NCBI GenBank assembly: GCA_018335765.1
Contig: JAGXRU010000182.1
Location: 1 to 5,310, forward strand
Reading direction: 5' to 3'
Origin: Alkaliphilus sp.
GTDB taxonomy: Bacteria; Bacillota; Clostridia; Peptostreptococcales; Thermotaleaceae
Length of the DNA stretch: 5,310 bases
The stretch's first letter is position 1. Each line of letters begins with the position of its first letter. The position numbers and the translations under genes were made by a program. Shown here one piece after another: positions 1-5,310 of this stretch. The notes below the pieces were generated by a model that saw only the letters and a program-made list of their open reading frames with translations, ran no database searches and was not told the DNA's origin.

Positions 1-412
1 CTACTGCTGGCTCCACGTAGGGAACGCTATGAAAGGCTACTTTTCCGTGTTGGTCTTCGATAATCAACGGTTTCATATCTATATCAAGCTTCCCGGCAAT
101 GATCAGCCCCATATCCTGTAGCAATCTGTATCCAAAACCCAGCCTGTCAGGGCTATCGTGATTGCCGGCTATCATAATAATAGGAACTTTATGATCCATC
201 TGTATTTTAGAAACTATCTCATCTAAAAGATTTACAGCCTCCGTTGGTGGCACAGATCTATCAAAAATATCTCCAGCCACCAAAAGAATGTTGGGCTTTA
301 CTTCCTTAATTAGATCCACAACTTGTTCAAGTACATGAGCTTGGTCATGGGTTAAATGTATACCATGAAATATTCTTCCCAAATGCCAGTCCGATGTATG
401 AAGTATTCTCAT
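1..412 (-). CDS. sbcD: SbcD, Mre11-type exonuclease subunit (N-terminal 137 aa; 3' end outside window)
   Basis: SbcD is the manganese-dependent nuclease subunit of the SbcCD complex, the bacterial counterpart of Mre11-Rad50, which opens DNA hairpins and trims blocked double-strand ends. The frame starts at ATG 412-410 and stays open to the left edge, giving 137 codons plus one base of a full-length protein usually near 380-410 residues. The translation begins MRILHTSDWHLGR, the calcineurin-like phosphoesterase motif I with metal ligands Asp8 and His10. Motif II is LLVAGDIFDRS (Asp48), and motif III is IAGNHDSPDRL (Asn84, His85, Asp86). The later metal-binding histidines lie outside the window. 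The ATG shares four bases with the addA stop (ATGA), and a good ribosome binding site lies in the last addA codons. Position after addA matches B. subtilis addB-addA-sbcD-sbcC, so sbcC is expected next. A generic metallophosphoesterase is the only alternative; the N-terminal motif and the context make SbcD much more likely. Confidence 0.95.
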   Translation of the reverse strand, partial: MRILHTSDWHLGRIFHGIHLTHDQAHVLEQVVDLIKEVKPNILLVAGDIFDRSVPPTEAVNLLDEIVSKIQMDHKVPIIMIAGNHDSPDRLGFGYRLLQDMGLIIAGKLDIDMKPLIIEDQHGKVAFHSVPYVEPAV

Positions 413-3400
413 AGTTTCACCTCTTCATCTAAATGAAATAAGTATATAAAACTTTCCTTTACCCGCTTTCCTGTAATACACTCTAACGCCTGTTTGTATA
501 AATCTATCTGAATTCTATATCTCTCAATCAGATCTGCTTTTCTTTCACTGGATACATAGTCAGTTTTGTAATCCACCAGAACATACCCATCTTCTTCTTC
601 AAAATAGCAGTCAATAATTCCTTGAATAAGCACTCCATCTTCACAATCCACAATATCTGGAATAATATCCTTTGCGTTTCTTGTAAGATTAAATGGCACT
701 TCTCTATAAACCTTTTTTCCACATCTTATACGTTTACCAATTGTACTGTGAAAAAAGTTCAATATCTTTTGCACATCAACATATTGAGCCTCTTCCTTAT
801 TCAAAAACTCACGATCAACCAACCTATTAATCTGATTTTCAATAGATTCAAGACTATCTACATCATGTAAAGCCAGATGTTGCATGACAAAGTGTATAAT
901 GGTCCCTCTTTCCATGGGAGAAATTTGTTTCTTTCCCTCTATGAATTTTGGTCTTTTAATTAATTTTGGAATGTTTAGAACCATGTCATCCAAACGTTTT
1001 TCTGACAGCCTCTTTATATCTGTTACAGAGAGTTTGGATGGAATTCTAGTAGCTTCAACATGAGCATACTCCCAGCTCAAACACCGAAAGATTTTTGAAT
1101 TCGGGTCTGTATTCTTGTAATTTTCCAAAAGCTCTTTAAAGGAATTCTTTGTCAAATTCTTTATTATTTCACTTTTTATTATATTTGCTTTTTTATGGCA
1201 TTTGATAACCCATTTTGATTCATCTTCCAACAACTCTGCATCATGAATATTGATACCCGTTATTTGTCTAAGTGGTTCTCCGTCTCTGTGACGAAGCAGA
1301 ATAGCACATAACCAATCCAAAAAATTTCTTCCCTTTGACAAATAATAAACGTTTAAAGGTTTAGCCCATTTTTCACCAGCCTTTTGTAAATCCCTATAAG
1401 ATCCTATTAAGATTAACCTTTCCTTTGCTCTGGTAAGTGCAACGTATAATATGCGCATTTCTTCTGCTAGGGTTTCAAGTTTTATCTTATTTTTCATAGC
1501 TATTTTTGCCACAGTATCGGTATACTGGCGTAAATCAGGATCTACATACTTTGGGCCTATACCCAAATCCTTGTGGAAAAGAACTTGTGCATTTATATCA
1601 CTTAAATTAAACTGTTTCCCCAATCCAGCCACAATAACAGCCGGAAATTCTAATCCCTTACTCTTATGAATACTCATAATGCGAACAACATTCTCATTTT
1701 CCCCTAGGGTTTTAGCCGTACCCATATCGCCACTGCTCATTTTGAGTTTATCAATGAACTTTATAAAATTAAAGAGACCTCTTATGGAGGTACGCTGAAA
1801 TTGTCTCGACCTATCCACTAAAACCCTCAAGTTTCCTTGTCTTTGCTGGCCACCTGGCATTGCTCCGATATAATAATAGTAGCCTGTATCTATTAAAAGT
1901 CTCCAGATAAACTCATCCATTTCCATGTAACGGGATTTTTCCTTCCAACCGTCCAATCTATCAAGAAATTCCAGCAGTTTGCCTTTAAGCCCTTCTTCTC
2001 CATTTAAAGCAAATTCCATCATGGCATCACAAAAAGTATTTTTGTTACTATGAGTTCTGATTTTAATAAATTCCTCGGTGCTAAATCCACCCAAGGGCGA
2101 CCTCATAACACTGAGTAGTGGAATATCTTGTCTCTTATTGTCTATCAGGCTCAACAAATTCATAAAAATACTTATTTCTATAGTTTCAAAATATCCTGTG
2201 TTCACATCAGCATAGGCAGGTATCCCCTCACCCATAAAAGCATCAAGAAAGCACTGAGCCCAGTTTTTTGTTGTTCTCAGCAGTATGGCTATGTCACGGT
2301 ATGTTATTTGTCTATACACCATCAATTTAGAATCATAAAATTCAGTATCTACCAAGTTTTTAATTGTTTGTACAGCCAGCCGAGCCTCTGCTTCCATATC
2401 TATGAGTTCTTCCATAGTTTCATCTGTTTCATTAATCTTCTCAATAATATTTATTTCTATAGCTGGATCAGTAATAGGTTTTGAATCTGCCCCCTTGTAC
2501 AGAAATGCATTTTCATCATAATCAATTTCCCCAAAGGATTTTGACATCAGATTCTTAAAAATAAAGTTCACTCCATGAATTACTTCATCACGACTTCTGA
2601 AGTTTTTGCTCAGATTGATTCTTCTATCTACTTCATTTAAAGATTCTCCATATCTCAAATATTTTTCTATAAATAAGGAAGGGTCTGCTAATCGAAATCT
2701 GTAAATGCTCTGCTTTACATCGCCCACCATAAATAAATTGTTTTCTTTCTTAATGAAACTTAATATCGTTTCCTGAACAATATTACTATCCTGATATTCA
2801 TCTACAAAAATATAGTCATATTTTTTCTTGTACTCCTGTGCCACTTCTTCATTCGCCAGAATTTTTAAAGCATAATGCTCCAAATCATTGAAATCCACTA
2901 TTCCTTTGTCCATCTTCTTTTCTCTGTAGCAGGCTTCAAATTCAGAAACAAGTCTAAACAAGTATTCCATACAAGGATGAAGCTCATTCAAATCCTTTAT
3001 ATAATCCTTTGGGCTTTTCGTAAAAAGTTCATCTTTTATGTTTTTTATGATATCCTTGGCTTCCTGACGAAGCTCTTTTATTTTTTCAACTAAGCCTTCA
3101 TCTGCATCCGAAGTCATTTTACTAAACCTTTTATATTTAAGCTCGGTTAATTCATTATAAAGATCGTGAAGCCCCTTGACAGCCATTAGGCTGAGATGAC
3201 TTAAAATCCTAATATCATCCCCGATCACTTCTATATATCCTTTTGAGGCCCCTGGAAGCCTGCACAGCTTCATAGCTTCATTTAGCAGATCCATTGCTGC
3301 GGTCAGCTGTATTTTAATATCACTCTGTATTTCTAAGAACCAAGGATGTTTTTCATAATTTTCCAAATCAAGCCCAAAATCCGCCACCTTTTCTCTCATC

Positions 3401-3966
3401 CACTCCAAGGGATAAGGCTTGCTTTGTATAAATTCATAGATTTTTAAAACCAAATCCTGCAAAGGAACATCCTCTTTATTTCCACCGAATCGCTCTATCA
3501 AGCTGATAAAATCTTTATCTTGCAGCTTATACGCTTCTTCGAATATCTCCTCTAAAACCTCCATTTTGAGTATAGAGATCTCTGTCATATCTCCAATACG
3601 AAATTTGGGGTCTATATTTATTAAATGAAAGTACCTTCTGACGACATCAATACAGAAGGAATGCAAGGTGCTAATGGAGGAACGGCTTAACATGTTCACT
3701 TGTTTTCTTAAATGTTCTTTATTGTTGTCGCTCTTTTCGACCTCCTCTAATAGTGCCAGATTGATTCTTTCCCTCATTTCTCCTGCTGCTGCATTTGTAA
3801 AGGTCACAATAAGCAATTTATCTATATTAATGCCGTCCTTAATAATAAGCTGTATAATTCTCTCCACAAGAACAGCAGTTTTACCAGATCCAGCGGCTGC
3901 AGCTACCAAGAGATTGCTATTTCTGGCTTCTATGGCATTTTTTTGCTCCTTAGTCCATCTTTCCAT
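409..3966 (-). CDS. addA: AddA, ATP-dependent helicase/nuclease subunit A (complete, 1185 aa)
   Basis: AddA is the motor subunit of AddAB: a 3'-5' superfamily 1A helicase with a C-terminal RecB-type nuclease that degrades one strand at DNA breaks. Numbered from the ATG at 3966, the helicase motifs run: Q-motif region WTKEQ (4-8); Walker A AAAAGSGKT (22-30); Ia TFTNAAAGEM (55-64); STLHSFC (99-105); Walker B VDEYQDSN (388-395); III GDVKQSIYRFR (415-425); IV NLSKNFRS (451-458); V VRIMSIHKSKGLEFP (761-775); VI EEMRILYVALTRAKE (835-849). The nuclease domain shows ERGTIIHF (His1025), REVPF (Glu1089), GIID (Asp1119), DYKTD (Asp1132, Lys1134) and a Gln1153/Tyr1158 pair, so it looks catalytically complete. 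Length is close to B. subtilis AddA (about 1,230). The ATG is preferred over the GTG at 3978 because that GTG lies within the Shine-Dalgarno sequence. The gene overlaps addB by 17 bp and sbcD by 4 bp. No frameshift or lost motif is seen. Confidence 0.97.
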   Translation of the reverse strand: MERWTKEQKNAIEARNSNLLVAAAAGSGKTAVLVERIIQLIIKDGINIDKLLIVTFTNAAAGEMRERINLALLEEVEKSDNNKEHLRKQVNMLSRSSISTLHSFCIDVVRRYFHLINIDPKFRIGDMTEISILKMEVLEEIFEEAYKLQDKDFISLIERFGGNKEDVPLQDLVLKIYEFIQSKPYPLEWMREKVADFGLDLENYEKHPWFLEIQSDIKIQLTAAMDLLNEAMKLCRLPGASKGYIEVIGDDIRILSHLSLMAVKGLHDLYNELTELKYKRFSKMTSDADEGLVEKIKELRQEAKDIIKNIKDELFTKSPKDYIKDLNELHPCMEYLFRLVSEFEACYREKKMDKGIVDFNDLEHYALKILANEEVAQEYKKKYDYIFVDEYQDSNIVQETILSFIKKENNLFMVGDVKQSIYRFRLADPSLFIEKYLRYGESLNEVDRRINLSKNFRSRDEVIHGVNFIFKNLMSKSFGEIDYDENAFLYKGADSKPITDPAIEINIIEKINETDETMEELIDMEAEARLAVQTIKNLVDTEFYDSKLMVYRQITYRDIAILLRTTKNWAQCFLDAFMGEGIPAYADVNTGYFETIEISIFMNLLSLIDNKRQDIPLLSVMRSPLGGFSTEEFIKIRTHSNKNTFCDAMMEFALNGEEGLKGKLLEFLDRLDGWKEKSRYMEMDEFIWRLLIDTGYYYYIGAMPGGQQRQGNLRVLVDRSRQFQRTSIRGLFNFIKFIDKLKMSSGDMGTAKTLGENENVVRIMSIHKSKGLEFPAVIVAGLGKQFNLSDINAQVLFHKDLGIGPKYVDPDLRQYTDTVAKIAMKNKIKLETLAEEMRILYVALTRAKERLILIGSYRDLQKAGEKWAKPLNVYYLSKGRNFLDWLCAILLRHRDGEPLRQITGINIHDAELLEDESKWVIKCHKKANIIKSEIIKNLTKNSFKELLENYKNTDPNSKIFRCLSWEYAHVEATRIPSKLSVTDIKRLSEKRLDDMVLNIPKLIKRPKFIEGKKQISPMERGTIIHFVMQHLALHDVDSLESIENQINRLVDREFLNKEEAQYVDVQKILNFFHSTIGKRIRCGKKVYREVPFNLTRNAKDIIPDIVDCEDGVLIQGIIDCYFEEEDGYVLVDYKTDYVSSERKADLIERYRIQIDLYKQALECITGKRVKESFIYLFHLDEEVKL
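417..424 (-). promoter_or_regulatory. Ribosome binding site of sbcD
   Basis: The minus strand reads AGAGGTGA from 424 to 417, followed by ACT-like spacing of 4 bases to the sbcD ATG at 412 (7 bases from GAGG). The core GAGGTGA matches the complement of the 16S rRNA 3' end. The site lies within the codons for the final AddA residues EEVK, so ribosomes finishing addA pass directly over it and can restart at the overlapping ATGA. Confidence 0.8.
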
Positions 3967-5310
3967 CCTTCGCCTCACCTCCTATCGACAACACTTTTTC
4001 CAGAACCTCTATATCAGTAAACTTCTTGACATTTTTATGGTTGTTTTCCTCAAACATGATATCAAATTGGCATATACTTCTGTAACTACAGTAAGTACAA
4101 GCAGATTGATTTCCACTTTTGGTTGGTTCAATACAGACCTTGCCCTTCAACATCTCCCTAGTAATTTCCTTAATGAGTTTTTTTACGTGCAATATTAATC
4201 CTTGAAATTCTTCATTATCCACAACGGAAGAATTACTGTAAAATCCATTGTCCTTATTTATACCCACAGGAATAATATTGGAGTAGCCATTGATCTCCCT
4301 ATCCATTTCCTTAACAATATTTACATCCTTTAATACCAATCCCTTCATTTTCAGTTTCTTCTGAATCTCTTTTTCAATGATATCCAAACCCTTTTCATCA
4401 GTCTTGACCATTGGGTCATCTATTTTATAGTAAAATATGCCTGCGGGCTTCATGCTTTCACGGTTTAATTTATCTCCATTGCTTAAAACTGCATCCAAGT
4501 AAACAATTAGTTGGAGCTGAAGCCCATTATATACATCAGATAGGTTGAAATCTTTATCACCTGATTTATAGTCAATTATTTTAACAAAGCTATGCTTATC
4601 TGCATCAAAAATATCTATTCTGTCAATTCTTCCCTCCAAAAGTATTTTCTCACCATCTTGAAGTTCTATCTCAATAGGAGGATAGGCTTGATTCAATCCA
4701 AATGACAGCTCATACTCTAAGGGTTTAAATCCACCTTTTTTTATATGCTCTGTCATAGTCCAAAGTGCTCTTCGACTGATTCTTTTAAGCCTATTGGTAA
4801 GATACTTATATCTGCTTGAGCTTTCCATTATTCCATGCTTATGCTCTAATACTACTTTGTCAACAACTGCGTCAGACATAATATTGCAGTGTTCTCTTTC
4901 TAAGCCTCTCCACTCTAAATTATCTTCCTTTAGTTTTTTCGTGAATTCTTCCATGGCACTATGGAAAATTTGACCAATATCAGGAGCTTCAATTTGATAT
5001 AGCTCTCTTTTAGATGGTCTTAAACCATATTTGATAAAATGAGCAAATGGGCATCTTACAAACTGTTCAAGCCTTGAAACGCTAGCCCTGATAGGTAATT
5101 TATAAAGATTTTTTGCATTTTTCTCTTCTATATAATTTATTTGATTTTTATGAAACAACCCTTCAATTATTGCTCCTTTTCTTAAATCCCATTCTCTTCT
5201 GCCGTTGTACCACCCATAAACCTCCAACCAGAGATCATTCATAGGTTTTCCATCCATTTTCATTCGAAAACCTTCTACCATATATTTGAAAGTACTGCCT
5301 GGCGTACATA
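3950..5310 (-). CDS. addB: AddB, ATP-dependent helicase/nuclease subunit B (C-terminal part; 5' end outside window)
   Basis: AddB is the second subunit of the AddAB helicase-nuclease, which resects double-strand breaks in the cytoplasm for RecA-dependent repair. The frame is open to the right edge, giving 452 whole codons; the family is usually about 1,100-1,200 residues, so only the C-terminal 40% or so is present. The ATG at 5281 is an internal methionine, not the start. Visible in order: the first cluster cysteine in FVRCPFAHF (codon 5053-5051); a nuclease histidine in GQIFHSAMEEF (4963-4961); LEGRIDRID with its Asp at 4624-4622; the nuclease core IDYKSG (Asp 4573-4571, Lys 4567-4565); the family motif PAGIFYYKIDDP; and the terminal CTYCSYRSIC (Cys at 4099, 4090 and 4072). 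The four cysteines match the 4Fe-4S cluster known to hold the AddB nuclease domain together. The N-terminal helicase-like domains are not in the window. The gene ends at TAA (3952-3950), 17 bp inside addA. Identification is firm. Confidence 0.96.
   Translation of the reverse strand, partial: CTPGSTFKYMVEGFRMKMDGKPMNDLWLEVYGWYNGRREWDLRKGAIIEGLFHKNQINYIEEKNAKNLYKLPIRASVSRLEQFVRCPFAHFIKYGLRPSKRELYQIEAPDIGQIFHSAMEEFTKKLKEDNLEWRGLEREHCNIMSDAVVDKVVLEHKHGIMESSSRYKYLTNRLKRISRRALWTMTEHIKKGGFKPLEYELSFGLNQAYPPIEIELQDGEKILLEGRIDRIDIFDADKHSFVKIIDYKSGDKDFNLSDVYNGLQLQLIVYLDAVLSNGDKLNRESMKPAGIFYYKIDDPMVKTDEKGLDIIEKEIQKKLKMKGLVLKDVNIVKEMDREINGYSNIIPVGINKDNGFYSNSSVVDNEEFQGLILHVKKLIKEITREMLKGKVCIEPTKSGNQSACTYCSYRSICQFDIMFEENNHKNVKKFTDIEVLEKVLSIGGEAKDGKMD
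3975..3983 (-). promoter_or_regulatory. Ribosome binding site of addA (decides the start codon)
   Basis: The minus strand reads AGGAGGTGA from 3983 to 3975, a nine-base match to the complement of the 16S rRNA 3' end. The ATG at 3966 follows after 8 bases, or 11 counted from AGGAGG, which is a normal distance. The upstream in-frame GTG (3978-3976) shares its first base with AGGAGG and lies inside the extended match, so it cannot be started from this site. The site lies inside the last codons of addB (residues IGGEAKD), as expected for translational coupling. Confidence 0.88.

Noticed and set aside
1..180. Local rise in G+C at the left edge, within sbcD (about 47% by count)
   Set aside because: The next 60 bases fall to 30%, the reading frame and motifs are normal, and the gene order is conserved. 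This is local fluctuation, not evidence of transfer.
2128..2484. A 118-codon plus-strand open frame within addA
   Set aside because: It lies fully opposite the addA helicase region, with a Cys/Tyr/Phe/His-rich composition typical of antisense shadows. The shorter plus-strand frames at 622-870, 1451-1669 and 2875-3093, and the minus-strand frame at 528-722, were dropped for the same reason.
3892..3896. AGCGG on the plus strand, the B. subtilis Chi sequence
   Set aside because: A five-base match is expected by chance in 5 kb, and this one lies in the conserved Ala codons of the AddA Walker A segment. The Chi sequence of this organism is unknown.
3668..4198. A 176-codon open frame on the plus strand across the addA/addB junction
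   Set aside because: It is antisense to well-supported codons of both genes, including the Walker A region of AddA. The translation is a Ser/Leu/Ile-rich sequence with no recognisable family, as expected of a shadow frame.
5279..5281. ATG as a possible start of a short AddB-like protein
   Set aside because: The same frame continues upstream without a stop to the window edge (residues CTPGSTFKY before the Met), and I see no ribosome binding site there within the few upstream bases. It is an internal methionine of a longer AddB.

Overview
The window is an ordinary stretch of core genome. It carries the bacterial recombinational-repair cluster addB-addA-sbcD, read entirely on the minus strand, so transcription runs from high to low coordinates. 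addA is complete. addB lacks its 5' part because it runs off the right edge, and sbcD lacks its 3' part because it runs off the left edge. There is no intergenic DNA: addB and addA overlap by 17 bp if the preferred addA start is used, and addA and sbcD overlap by 4 bp (ATGA).

The DNA is AT-rich (roughly one third to two fifths G+C, judged by counting sample lines). Strong AGGAGG-type ribosome binding sites precede the internal genes. AddAB replaces RecBCD here, with the gene order addB-addA-sbcD known from Bacillus subtilis and many Firmicutes. Together with the Lys/Ile/Glu-rich proteins, this suggests a low-GC Firmicute, most likely a member of the Clostridia. The genus cannot be fixed from the sequence alone.

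Layout from the start of transcription: positions 5310-3950 encode the C-terminal part of AddB, with the iron-sulfur-cluster cysteines and the RecB-type nuclease domain. Positions 3966-409 encode AddA, an ATP-dependent UvrD/RecB-family helicase with its own C-terminal nuclease. Positions 412-1 encode the N-terminal 137 residues of SbcD, an Mre11-type phosphoesterase; sbcC would be expected next, outside the window.

AddA and AddB form a heterodimeric helicase-nuclease that resects double-strand breaks to 3' single-stranded tails for RecA. SbcD, with SbcC, cuts hairpins and blocked DNA ends. The cluster is therefore a DNA-end-processing unit, and the tight overlaps suggest coupled translation. 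The promoter lies upstream, outside the window. I found no novel system, mobile element, RNA gene, CRISPR array or terminator here. The most useful correction is the addA start codon.
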